In this document: positions 1 through 6,892 of the stretch, one piece after another
Position numbering within the stretch: the first letter of the stretch is position 1
Layout of the letters: every line of letters starts with the position of its first letter
NCBI GenBank assembly: GCA_964547725.1
Contig: CAZJOO010000013.1
Span: 1-15,242 of the forward strand
DNA: 15,242 nucleotides
Direction of reading: 5' to 3'
Source of the DNA: JAAZMU01 sp964547725
GTDB taxonomy: Bacteria; Patescibacteriota; Minisyncoccia; Minisyncoccales; Minisyncoccaceae
The notes under the pieces: model-generated
What the model was told of the DNA's origin: nothing
The model's input: the letters and a program-made list of their open reading frames with translations, nothing else
Databases searched by the model: none
Translations under genes and position numbers: made by a program

Positions 1-254
1 TTCTTTAATGCTCCCATGAATTTACTGTAAGATATTCCTTTAACTCTACAGGCTGCATTAATTTGAATTTGCCATAATTGTCTCTTGGCTCTCTTTAATT
101 TCTTTCTGTCTATGTAGGCATATGCCCAAGCTTTCATTAAAGCTTGCTTAGCTGCTACGTAACAGTTACTTCTTGTCCATTTAAATCCTTTAGCTTGTTT
201 AAGTATGTTCCTCTTTCTTTTGTTAGCGTGAACACCTCCTTTTACTCTTACCAT
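1..254 (-). CDS. rplT: 50S ribosomal protein L20 (bL20), 3' end cut by window edge
   Basis: About 84 codons are visible, starting at the ATG complementary to 252-254; the reading frame runs off the left edge. The family is usually about 115-120 residues, so roughly the last quarter is missing because of the window, not a mutation. The N-terminus MVRVKGGVHANKRKRNILKQ, followed by AKGF and a basic helical stretch with YAYIDRKKLKR and LWQIQINAACR, is the classic L20 signature. L20 binds 23S rRNA early in large-subunit assembly. The gene follows rpmI with only 4 nt between them, the usual infC-rpmI-rplT order. No Shine-Dalgarno sequence is visible before the ATG. In other bacteria L20 represses its own operon; I did not find a convincing operator here. 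Confidence 0.96.
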   Translation of the reverse strand, partial: MVRVKGGVHANKRKRNILKQAKGFKWTRSNCYVAAKQALMKAWAYAYIDRKKLKRAKRQLWQIQINAACRVKGISYSKFMGALK

Positions 255-258
255 ATGT

Positions 259-459
259 TTATATCTTTAATAGTCTTTTAATCTTCTTTGATTCTTCTGG
301 TGAAACCTCTATTAATTTTTTAGAGCTTCTTCTTTTATCAGAAGACTGCTTTGCTAAATGATGGTTTTGTCCGCTAGGCATTCTTAAAACCTTTCCAGTT
401 TTTGTAACTTTGAATCTTTTGGTAATTGCTTTTCTTGTTTTTTGCTTATATTGTTTCAT
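259..459 (-). CDS. rpmI: 50S ribosomal protein L35 (bL35)
   Basis: This is a 66-residue, very basic protein, the normal length for L35. The N-terminal part with KTRKAITKRFKVTKTGKVLR matches the conserved L35 core (K-T-x-K-x-x-x-KRFKxTxxGK). It is followed by the H-x-x-x-KQSSDKRR segment that corresponds to the family's HLLxKKSxKRKR region. L35 is a small component of the 50S subunit, next to L20 in most bacterial genomes. The start codon lies 4 nt after the infC stop. An AAAGG run ends one base before the ATG, which is too close for a standard Shine-Dalgarno sequence, so translation is probably coupled to infC. The gene ends 4 nt before rplT. Confidence 0.96.
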   Translation of the reverse strand: MKQYKQKTRKAITKRFKVTKTGKVLRMPSGQNHHLAKQSSDKRRSSKKLIEVSPEESKKIKRLLKI

Positions 460-463
460 ACCT

Positions 464-970
464 TTATTTCTTTGATATTATCATACTTAAACCTTTTGGC
501 TCTCTTTTTAATTCTTTTTCAATCTTTGTTTCTATTTCTTGACTTTGTATTATTTCTAAAAGTTTTTTAATTTTTTGCTTTCCAACTTCTTCCAATCCTT
601 TCTGTCTTCCTCTAAGTATTAATTCAATTCTTACCTTCTCTCTGTCCTTTAGGAATTTAATAGCACTGTTTGCTCTAGTATTAAGGTCGTTATCTGAGAT
701 ATTAAAGGATAATCTAATATTTTTCAAGCCTCCTGTTTTAATCTTAGGTCCTTTGTCTTTTTTCTTTAAAGAATAAAGATATTTACCATAGTCACCAATT
801 CTACAAACAGGGGGAACTACCTTTTCAGTTACTTGGATCAAATCTAAATTACGCTCTTTAGCCATTGAGAGTGCTTCTTCTATCTGAATAATGCCGAATT
901 GCACTCCTTGCTCATCTACAATCCTAACTTCTTTTGCTCTAATTTGTTGATTTACTAGTGGTTTTATCAT
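464..970 (-). CDS. infC: Translation initiation factor IF-3
   Basis: The protein is 168 residues from the ATG at 968-970, a normal IF-3 length. The N-terminal domain carries VNQQIRAKEVRIVDEQG, the conserved opening of IF-3, followed by the VVPPVCRIGDYGKYLY segment that leads into the linker. The C-terminal domain includes KNIRLSFNISDNDL and the helix with VRIELILRGRQ. IF-3 binds the 30S subunit, keeps it apart from 50S and proofreads start-codon pairing. The open frame continues upstream to an ATG at 1021, but those 17 extra codons are the 3' part of the tmRNA gene, so that start is wrong. The ATG used lies just 7 nt after the last tmRNA base that pairs or acts as discriminator, with no Shine-Dalgarno sequence. 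An AUU or other rare start, as in E. coli infC, is not needed. Confidence 0.96.
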   Translation of the reverse strand: MIKPLVNQQIRAKEVRIVDEQGVQFGIIQIEEALSMAKERNLDLIQVTEKVVPPVCRIGDYGKYLYSLKKKDKGPKIKTGGLKNIRLSFNISDNDLNTRANSAIKFLKDREKVRIELILRGRQKGLEEVGKQKIKKLLEIIQSQEIETKIEKELKREPKGLSMIISKK

Positions 971-977
971 TAAATAG

Positions 978-1326
978 TGGAGGTGGCGAGTTTTGAACTC
1001 ACGTCCAGAGATTATTTTCAAAAATAGGTCTACAAGTTTATTCTAAATTGGTAATTCATATTAAAGTGGTAATTTAGAAAAAACCTTTAATACTAGATTT
1101 AGTGTTTGTTTCGATATTATTACCTAAATCGATAACAATACCTACCCTCGCGAAAATTGACACCTAATTCTTGCCTAGCGAGAATCGTCAAGATTAGATG
1201 GAGTTAAGCAAATGCTAACTCTTTGTTGCTGAAAGTGTTTCCAGTTGTTTTTTTTCTTGTCTTTAATGAGAACAAGGACTCAACTTGCGTATTTTTGTCA
1301 AATTACTGTCGAAGCAAATCACCCCC
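978..1326 (-). ncRNA. ssrA: Transfer-messenger RNA (tmRNA, 10Sa RNA)
   Basis: tmRNA with SmpB rescues stalled ribosomes and tags the nascent chain for proteolysis. The 5' end GGGGGUGAUUUGCUUCGACAG (1326 down) pairs over 7 bp with CACCUCC at 985-979, with discriminator A at 978. The T arm is GUGAG / UUCAAAA / CUCGC, just before the acceptor strand. CCA is not encoded (A then CUA), so it must be added. P2 joins 1296-1290 with 1026-1020 and 1287-1282 with 1038-1033. PK1: 1282-1279/1270-1267 with 1276-1272/1260-1256. A 12-codon tag frame ends in TAA inside hairpin P5 (1221-1216/1206-1201). PK2: 1191-1187/1161-1157 with 1182-1178/1151-1147. PK3: 1140-1133/1122-1115 with 1130-1124/1102-1096. PK4: 1092-1085/1066-1059 with 1079-1071/1049-1041. 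All pairings were read by eye and are mutually consistent. The gene lies directly downstream of smpB. Confidence 0.96.
1204..1242 (-). other. tmRNA proteolysis-tag reading frame
   Basis: Within ssrA, between PK1 and PK2, an open frame reads GNTFSNKELAFA and stops at TAA (1206-1204). The stop codon lies in the 3' strand of hairpin P5, as in other tmRNAs. The GGA at 1242-1240 is the most likely resume codon because it follows the A-rich single strand after PK1 and gives a Gly-Asn/Lys-type start seen in other bacterial tags. The position of the resume codon is inferred; the preceding ACT could add a threonine. The C-terminus LAFA differs from the common ALAA but resembles the AFA ends known from mycoplasma tags, and it remains a hydrophobic degron suited to ClpXP, FtsH or Lon. 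Confidence 0.8.
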
Positions 1327-1783
1327 TAAGTTTTAATTCGCTATTAATTTTTCTACTAACGTCTCTTTTTTTAATAGATTCTCTCTTGTCATAGTTTTTC
1401 TTACCACGAACAAGAGCAAGCTCCATCTTTATGAAGCTCCTCTTAGTATAGAGTATAACAGGCATCAAAGTCAAGCCTTTTTCTTGAGTTTTAGATAATA
1501 AGGAATTCATTTCTTTGGTATTTAAGAGAATTTTCTTCTCTCTTTCTGGAATATGCTCAGTGGATATGTTTTTTGGTTGATAGGGCATGATATTAGCTCC
1601 TTTCCATAAAGCTTCTAACTTTCCATTATCATTTCTTGATATTGAGACATACGTTGCAGCCAAATTAACACCTCTTTGTTTAAGGCTTTTCACTTCAGAG
1701 CCTGTCAAAACAATTCCTGCTTCAAAGGTTTCTAAAATTTCATATTCAAATTTAAGTTTTCGGTTTTCTGCTAAAACTGGCAT
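1319..1783 (-). CDS. smpB: SsrA-binding protein SmpB
   Basis: The protein is 154 residues, the standard length. It opens with LAENRKLKFEYEILETFEAG followed by IVLTGSEVKSL, the hallmark of the SmpB OB-fold, and continues with GVNLAATYVSI. The C-terminal part has LVRGKKNYDKRESIKKRD, the conserved basic tail that becomes helical and enters the empty mRNA channel. SmpB binds the tRNA-like domain of tmRNA and takes the place of the missing anticodon arm. Its last codons AGG GGG TGA overlap the first 8 bases of tmRNA, so the SmpB stop codon lies within the tmRNA acceptor stem. The start ATG is 86 nt from the divergent argS start. No Shine-Dalgarno sequence is visible. SmpB and its RNA partner are therefore transcribed as one unit. 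Confidence 0.97.
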   Translation of the reverse strand: MPVLAENRKLKFEYEILETFEAGIVLTGSEVKSLKQRGVNLAATYVSISRNDNGKLEALWKGANIMPYQPKNISTEHIPEREKKILLNTKEMNSLLSKTQEKGLTLMPVILYTKRSFIKMELALVRGKKNYDKRESIKKRDVSRKINSELKLRG

Positions 1784-1807
1784 ATTTAAATGATATATTA
1801 TTAATGG

Positions 1808-1813
1808 ATTATA
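1808..1813 (-). promoter_or_regulatory. Candidate -10 box for the smpB-ssrA-infC operon
   Basis: A perfect TATAAT lies on the minus strand 24 nt before the smpB ATG. No good -35 hexamer is seen at 16-18 bp, so the assignment rests on the -10 alone in an AT-rich region. A TAATAT at 1800-1795 is an alternative closer to the gene. Confidence 0.45.
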
Positions 1814-1855
1814 GTAAAGAAAAACACGACGCTCTTTTAATTTATCTTAAAATAT

Positions 1856-1861
1856 TATAAT
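1856..1861 (+). promoter_or_regulatory. Candidate -10 box for argS
   Basis: A perfect TATAAT ends 8 nt before the argS ATG. Initiation at the usual distance would start the mRNA at or within one or two bases of the start codon, giving a leaderless or nearly leaderless transcript. The -35 region is not convincing. The divergent smpB box lies about 45 bp away. Confidence 0.5.
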
Positions 1862-1869
1862 GTATAGAT

Positions 1870-3453
1870 ATGTTAATAAGAAACGAAATACAAAAAATTG
1901 TTAAAAATTCTCTTAAAAAAGAAGGTTTTTCTGGAATAGAATTTCAGGTATTAAAAGCCAAAGAAAGAGTCCATGGAGATTATTCTTTAAGTGTTGCTCT
2001 TGAGATTGCAAAAAGAAACAAAGTAAATCCAATAGAAGTTGGTAATCAATTGAAAAAAAGACTTGAAAAAGAAGGAAAGAATCTTTTTGAAAAAGTAGAG
2101 GTTTTACCTCCCGGTTTTATTAATCTTTTTTTAAATCAAAAATGTTTCATTAGTTTGATTAATGAAGTTTTAAAGAAGAGAGAATCTTTTGGGAATCTTG
2201 AAATAGGAAAAGGAAAGAAAGTTCAGGTTGAGTTCGTTTCTGCTAACCCAACAGGGCCATTAACTATTGGAAATGCGAGAGGAGGTCCTTTTGGAGATAC
2301 TTTAGCTAACGTGATTAAGAAAGCGGGCTATACTACAGAAAAAGCATATTATATTAATGATTATGGAAAACAGATAACTTCTTTAGGACATTCTGTTTTA
2401 AAAGATGATGAAGCAAAATATCAAGGAGAGTATATTGATTTTTTGCACAATAGATTGGGCGAAGAAAAAGATCCTTACCAAATAGGAAAATGGGCTTCAT
2501 ATATTATTTTAAAAGAAGTTATTAAAGCAACAGTTGAAAAAATGAACATTCATTTTGATGAATGGTTTTCTGAAACTTGGCTTTATGAGAATAAAAGGAT
2601 TGAGAAGGTTTTAGAGCTTTTAAAGAAAAAAGATTTAACCTATGAGAGTGAAGGAGCGGTTTTCTTTAAAGCGAAACAGTTTGGAGATATTAGAGATAGA
2701 GTTTTAGTAAAATCAGATGGAAAGATGACTTATCTTACGGGAGATATTGCTTATCATGAGTATAAGTTTAAAGATAAAAAGTTTGATAAGGTAATTAATG
2801 TTTGGGGAGCAGACCACGCAGGAGACGTAAAAGGTTTAGAGTCTGGAGTTGAAGCTTTGGGATATAAAGGTCAGCTAGACACTGTTCTTTTGCAGTTTGT
2901 GACAATTCTTCAAGATGGAGAACAAGTGAGAATGTCTAAGCGAGCAGGAAACTATATTACCATGGACGATCTTTTAAACGATGTCCCCGTAGACGTGGTG
3001 AGATTTTTCTTTTTACAAAAGTCTTTTAATACACATTTAAATTTTAACTTAGAATTAGCGTTAGATGAATCAGAAAAGAATCCTGTTTTCTATGTTAAAT
3101 ATGCTCACGCTAGAATTTGTAGCGTTTTAAAAAATGCAAATATTAATGTAGATAAAATTAAGAAAGCAAGTCACGTTCAACTTTTAACAAAAGAACCAGA
3201 AATTAATTTAATGAGAGAAATTTTGAAATTTGAAGAAGTGATAGAGGATACTTCAAAAGACTACGAAGTACATAGATTACCTCAATATGCTTTAGATTTA
3301 GCTCAAGCGTTTCATAAGTTTTACAATGATTGCAAGATTTTAGACGAAGATAAAAAGATAAGAGAAGCGAGAATTGAATTAGCAGTTGCCGCAAAGTTTA
3401 CGCTAAGTAATACTCTTAGCTTAATGGGAATCTCTTCTCCAGAAAAAATGTAA
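1870..3453 (+). CDS. argS: Arginyl-tRNA synthetase
   Basis: This class I synthetase (527 residues) attaches arginine to tRNA(Arg) in the cytoplasm. The N-terminal additional domain covers about residues 1-110, with the typical HGDYSLSVALEIAK segment and PPGFINLFL. The catalytic core opens with VEFVSANPTGPL at about 120-131 and continues to KKAGY. The KMSKS-type loop is MSKRAGNYITMDD (about 355-367), the usual ArgRS form. The DALR anticodon-binding domain fills the C-terminus, with FYVKYAHARI and AQAFHKFYNDC. The HIGH motif reads T-I-G-N (132-135), so its first histidine is replaced by threonine; everything else looks intact. Length is slightly below the usual 550-580. The gene heads the rightward run, with the next gene starting 2 nt after its stop. 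No Shine-Dalgarno sequence is present. Confidence 0.96.
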   Translation: MLIRNEIQKIVKNSLKKEGFSGIEFQVLKAKERVHGDYSLSVALEIAKRNKVNPIEVGNQLKKRLEKEGKNLFEKVEVLPPGFINLFLNQKCFISLINEVLKKRESFGNLEIGKGKKVQVEFVSANPTGPLTIGNARGGPFGDTLANVIKKAGYTTEKAYYINDYGKQITSLGHSVLKDDEAKYQGEYIDFLHNRLGEEKDPYQIGKWASYIILKEVIKATVEKMNIHFDEWFSETWLYENKRIEKVLELLKKKDLTYESEGAVFFKAKQFGDIRDRVLVKSDGKMTYLTGDIAYHEYKFKDKKFDKVINVWGADHAGDVKGLESGVEALGYKGQLDTVLLQFVTILQDGEQVRMSKRAGNYITMDDLLNDVPVDVVRFFFLQKSFNTHLNFNLELALDESEKNPVFYVKYAHARICSVLKNANINVDKIKKASHVQLLTKEPEINLMREILKFEEVIEDTSKDYEVHRLPQYALDLAQAFHKFYNDCKILDEDKKIREARIELAVAAKFTLSNTLSLMGISSPEKM

Positions 3454-3455
3454 AT

Positions 3456-4031
3456 ATGAAAAAGCTTAATAATACATATTATTTACTAAGACACGGAAGA
3501 AACATTCATCAAACAGAATTGAAAGATATTTGTTATGGGTGGCCAGATGATAAAAATCCTTGCGAATTAGACGAGGTGGGAATTAAAGAAGTAACGGCCT
3601 CGGGAATGAAATTAAAAGACAAGAACATTGATTTAATTTATTCTTCAGATATTTTAAGAACAAAACAAACAGCAGAAATAGTCGCTTCTATTTTAGGAAT
3701 CGATAAAGTTATTTACAATGTAAAACTTAGAGATTTAAATTGGGGAGTTTTTGCAGGCGGTCCTAAAAAAGAAGCTTTAGATTTTTATCAAAACAAAAGT
3801 AGAATGGACGATAGACCAGAAAACGGAGAAAGCTGGGGAGACCTTCAGAAAAGAGTTTCTGAGTTTTTAGAAGAAGTAGACAAAAAGAATGAAAATAAAA
3901 ACATTCTTTTAGTAAGTCATGGCGATGCAATTCTTCTTTTAAATGCTTGGCTTAATGATTGGAATCTTGAGGAAATATTAGAGCAAAGAAAAACAATGAT
4001 TAGAACAGGAGAGATTAGAAGGCTTAATTGA
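3456..4031 (+). CDS. Histidine phosphatase family protein (phosphoglycerate-mutase-like)
   Basis: This 191-residue protein has the fold of the branch-2H phosphatases and mutases. LLRHGRNIHQTE (about 10-21) holds the RHG motif with the phospho-accepting histidine at 13. IYSSDILRTKQTAEIVA is the conserved second motif. LRDLNWGVFAGG corresponds to the LxExxxGxWEG segment, with aspartate where glutamate is common. LLVSHGDAI holds the second catalytic histidine at 155. The substrate cannot be told from sequence: small phosphatases of this family act on sugar phosphates, nucleotides, cofactor intermediates or phosphoproteins. It is shorter than a true dPGM (about 230-250), so glycolytic mutase activity is not implied. 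The start lies 2 nt after argS with no Shine-Dalgarno sequence, suggesting coupled translation. The ileS -35 hexamer overlaps its stop codon. Confidence 0.88.
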   Translation: MKKLNNTYYLLRHGRNIHQTELKDICYGWPDDKNPCELDEVGIKEVTASGMKLKDKNIDLIYSSDILRTKQTAEIVASILGIDKVIYNVKLRDLNWGVFAGGPKKEALDFYQNKSRMDDRPENGESWGDLQKRVSEFLEEVDKKNENKNILLVSHGDAILLLNAWLNDWNLEEILEQRKTMIRTGEIRRLN

Positions 4032-4056
4032 AAAATATAGATAAAAGTGTTATTTT
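4028..4056 (+). promoter_or_regulatory. Promoter of ileS with extended -10
   Basis: TTGAAA (4028-4033) matches the -35 consensus at five of six positions. A 17-bp spacer follows, then TATTTT (4051-4056) preceded by TG at 4048-4049, an extended -10. Only 6 nt separate the -10 box from the ileS ATG, so the transcript should begin at or next to the start codon. The -35 overlaps the stop codon of the upstream phosphatase gene. Confidence 0.6.
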
Positions 4057-4062
4057 TAATAT

Positions 4063-6888
4063 ATGAAAACAGAAAACGAAATACTTAAATTTTGGCAAGA
4101 TAATAAAGTTTTTGAAAAGTCTATTCAAATTAGAGAAGGTTCTCCTTATTTTAGTTTTTACGATGGACCTCCTTTTGCTACAGGAAAACCTCATTACGGA
4201 CACATTTTGGTAAACACTGTTAAGGATTCTGTTTTAAGATACAAAACAATGCAAGGCTTTCAAGTACCAAGGCGTGTTGGATGGGATTGTCACGGACTTC
4301 CAGTTGAAAATTTAATCGAAAAAGAACTTGGAATTAAGAATAAAAAAGAAATTGAAGCTTTTGGAGTTGATAATTTCAATACTCATTGTAAAAATTCTGT
4401 TTTTGCTTGTGTTGATGATTTTGAAAAAACCTTAGAAAGAGTTGGAAGGTGGGCAGACTATTCTAACGCTTATTCTACAATGGATAAAAACTATACAGAA
4501 TCTGTTTGGTGGGTACTTAAACAACTTTGGAATCAGGGTTTGGTTAAAAAAGACTATCGAGTTTCTCCATATTGTCCAAGATGTAGCACTACTCTTTCTA
4601 ATTTTGAAGTTAATCAAGGATACAAAGATACTAAAGACAGGTCAGTTTATATTAAATTAAAACTAATAGAAAAAGAAAATACATTTCTCTTAATTTGGAC
4701 AACCACTCCTTGGACTCTTCCTCAAAACGTTGCGGTGGCAGTTAATCGAGAAGAAGAATATGTTTGCGTATCGACGGAAAAAGAAAAATACATTTTAGCA
4801 AAGAAAAGATTGGAGATTATCTCTGAGGAACACAAAATAGAAAAAGAATTAAAAGGAGAAGAACTTTTGGGGCTAAGATATGAACCAGTTTTTGATTATC
4901 TTAAAAAGCAAAAAGTTGATAAGATAGAGAACGCCTATCAAATTGTCCATGGAGATTATGTGGGCACGGAAGATGGTACAGGATTAGTACATATAGCAAC
5001 AATGTATGGAGAAGATGACCACAATATTGGAAAGACCTACGACCTTCCTTTTATTCACACAGTCGATGAATCTGGAAATTTTGTAGATTTTGTTGAAGAT
5101 TATAAAGGTAAAAATGTTTTTGAAGCGAACAAAGAGATTATTAAAGATTTGAAAGAAAGAGACGTTTTATACAAAGAAGAATTAGTAGACCATACATATC
5201 CATTTTGTTGGAGATGTGATTCTCCATTAATATATTATGCAAAGGAGAGTTATTACTTAATGGTAACTAAAATAAAGGAGCAATTAATTGAAAACAATAA
5301 AAAAATTCATTGGGTTCCTTCACACGTGAAAGACGGAAGATTTGGAAAATGGCTTGAAGGCGCAAGAGATTGGGATTTTTCAAGAAACAGATTTTGGGGA
5401 GCTCCGATTCCAATATGGAAATGTGAAGATTGTGGAAAAATGATTTGTGTTGGGAGTATCGAAGAATTAGAAAAATTAAAAACAGAAGGAGATTTAACAG
5501 ATTTACATAAACCAGCAATAGATAATGTTTATCTTAAGTGTGAATGTGGAGGACAAATGAAAAGAACTCCAGAGGTTTTTGATTGTTGGTTTGAATCTGG
5601 TTCAATGCCTTATGCTGAGTGGCATTATCCATTTGAAAATAAAGAGCTTGTTGAAAAAACTTTCCCTGCTAATTTTATTACCGAAGGATTGGACCAAACA
5701 AGAGGTTGGTTTTATACTTTACACGTAATTGCTACAGCTTTGACGGTAAAAGATATTGGACTTGGAAAAGATCATCCAGCGTTTGAGAATGTTATTACAA
5801 ATGGTCTTGTTCTAGATAAGAATGGAAAGAAATTAAGTAAAAGACTTAAAAATTATCCTGATGTTTCTGAAATATTTGAAAAATATGGAGCAGATGCTTT
5901 GAGATATTTCTTACTTTCTTCAACTAACATTGGAGATGATTATCGTTTCTCGGAAGATAGAGTTAAAGAAGTCTGGAGGAAAATAATTTTAAGTTTTGAA
6001 AATTGTTTTACTTTTTACAATACTTACAAAAAAGACGTAACGGAAGTTGTTTCGAATAATGTTTTAGATAAATGGATTTTATCTAGATTTGCTACATTCA
6101 ATAAAGAAATCGTGAAGTATATGGACGAATATGAACTTACTAAAGCCGTAAGATTATTTACTGATTTTATAGAAGACTTCTCTAATTGGTATATTAGAAG
6201 ATCTAGAAGAAGGTTCCAAAAGCCAGAATCAGATTTAGAATTTAATGAGGCGGCAACAACTTTAAAGTTTATTCTTAGGGAATCAACAAAGATTATGGCC
6301 CCTTTCATTCCGTTTACTTCTGAAAAACTATACCAAGAATTAAAAACAGAAGGAGACTTAGAAAGTGTTCATTTATGCGATTTCCCTAAAGTAAAAGAAG
6401 AGATGCTGAATGTTACTTTAGAGGAGGAGATGGCTAACGCCCGAGAGATTGTTAATCTTGCTTTGAATGAAAGAACAGAAAAAGGAATTAAAGTGAGACA
6501 ACCATTGAAATCTGCGACAATTAAAAAACAAATCAATGAAGAATTGATTGATATTATTAAGGATGAAATTAATGTTAAAGAGATTTTTGTTGATGATAAA
6601 ATAGAAGCAGAGGTTTCTCTTGATTTTGAATTAACAGAAGAGCTTAAAGAAGAAGGAGTTGTCAGGGAACTTATCAGAAACATTCAACAAATGAGAAAGG
6701 ATTTGAGATATAGTAAAAATGACAGAATTTTGGTAAAATGTGAAGGAGGAAGCTTAAGCGAAAAAGCGAAAGATATGATACTTGAGGAAGTGTTAGCTGA
6801 TGGATATATTCAGGACGATGATTTAGAATCTAAAAAAGAATTAAAAGTTTACGAAATATCATTTTTAATTGGTATTAAAAAAATATAA
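4063..6888 (+). CDS. ileS: Isoleucyl-tRNA synthetase, eukaryote-like type
   Basis: This 941-residue class Ia synthetase attaches isoleucine to tRNA(Ile). YDGPPFATGKPHYGH (33-47) contains HYGH in the HIGH position, followed by GWDCHGLPVE. Zinc ligands are likely C171/C174 in YCPRC, C382/C385 in FCWRC, and the pair C454/C457 with C493/C495. The CP1 editing domain is present, with TTTPWTLPQN and GTGLVHIATMYGEDD. KLSKRLKNYPDV (590 onward) is the KMSKS loop in the form typical of eukaryotic and archaeal enzymes. The anticodon-binding helices include WYIRRSRRRF. The C-terminal VRELIRNIQQMRKDLRY is the marker of the type-2 family. Members of this type are often insensitive to mupirocin; that is family knowledge, not shown here. 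It is somewhat shorter than the usual 1,030 or so. It has its own promoter and no Shine-Dalgarno sequence. Confidence 0.97.
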   Translation: MKTENEILKFWQDNKVFEKSIQIREGSPYFSFYDGPPFATGKPHYGHILVNTVKDSVLRYKTMQGFQVPRRVGWDCHGLPVENLIEKELGIKNKKEIEAFGVDNFNTHCKNSVFACVDDFEKTLERVGRWADYSNAYSTMDKNYTESVWWVLKQLWNQGLVKKDYRVSPYCPRCSTTLSNFEVNQGYKDTKDRSVYIKLKLIEKENTFLLIWTTTPWTLPQNVAVAVNREEEYVCVSTEKEKYILAKKRLEIISEEHKIEKELKGEELLGLRYEPVFDYLKKQKVDKIENAYQIVHGDYVGTEDGTGLVHIATMYGEDDHNIGKTYDLPFIHTVDESGNFVDFVEDYKGKNVFEANKEIIKDLKERDVLYKEELVDHTYPFCWRCDSPLIYYAKESYYLMVTKIKEQLIENNKKIHWVPSHVKDGRFGKWLEGARDWDFSRNRFWGAPIPIWKCEDCGKMICVGSIEELEKLKTEGDLTDLHKPAIDNVYLKCECGGQMKRTPEVFDCWFESGSMPYAEWHYPFENKELVEKTFPANFITEGLDQTRGWFYTLHVIATALTVKDIGLGKDHPAFENVITNGLVLDKNGKKLSKRLKNYPDVSEIFEKYGADALRYFLLSSTNIGDDYRFSEDRVKEVWRKIILSFENCFTFYNTYKKDVTEVVSNNVLDKWILSRFATFNKEIVKYMDEYELTKAVRLFTDFIEDFSNWYIRRSRRRFQKPESDLEFNEAATTLKFILRESTKIMAPFIPFTSEKLYQELKTEGDLESVHLCDFPKVKEEMLNVTLEEEMANAREIVNLALNERTEKGIKVRQPLKSATIKKQINEELIDIIKDEINVKEIFVDDKIEAEVSLDFELTEELKEEGVVRELIRNIQQMRKDLRYSKNDRILVKCEGGSLSEKAKDMILEEVLADGYIQDDDLESKKELKVYEISFLIGIKKI

Positions 6889-6892
6889 TAAA

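Noticed and set aside
978..1010. A separate tRNA gene, because a T arm and acceptor strand are visible.
   Set aside because: There is no anticodon arm or D arm next to it; the matching acceptor strand is 340 nt away at the tmRNA 5' end.
971..1021. A 17-residue N-terminal extension of IF-3 starting at an ATG at 1021.
   Set aside because: These bases are the 3' part of tmRNA (T arm and acceptor strand), and the IF-3 family begins at the VNQQIRAKEVR region.
1587..1793. A 68-codon plus-strand frame opposite smpB.
   Set aside because: It is antisense to the conserved SmpB core and has no recognisable features.
6884..6889. A TATAAT promoter for the surface-protein gene.
   Set aside because: It ends 3 nt before the ATG, so transcription would start inside the start codon or beyond it; it also lacks a convincing -35 in the ileS end.
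6869..6892. A TTG start for the surface protein, 24 nt upstream and inside ileS.
   Set aside because: The ATG at 6893 gives a normal signal-anchor N-terminus; the extension adds only a charged stretch.
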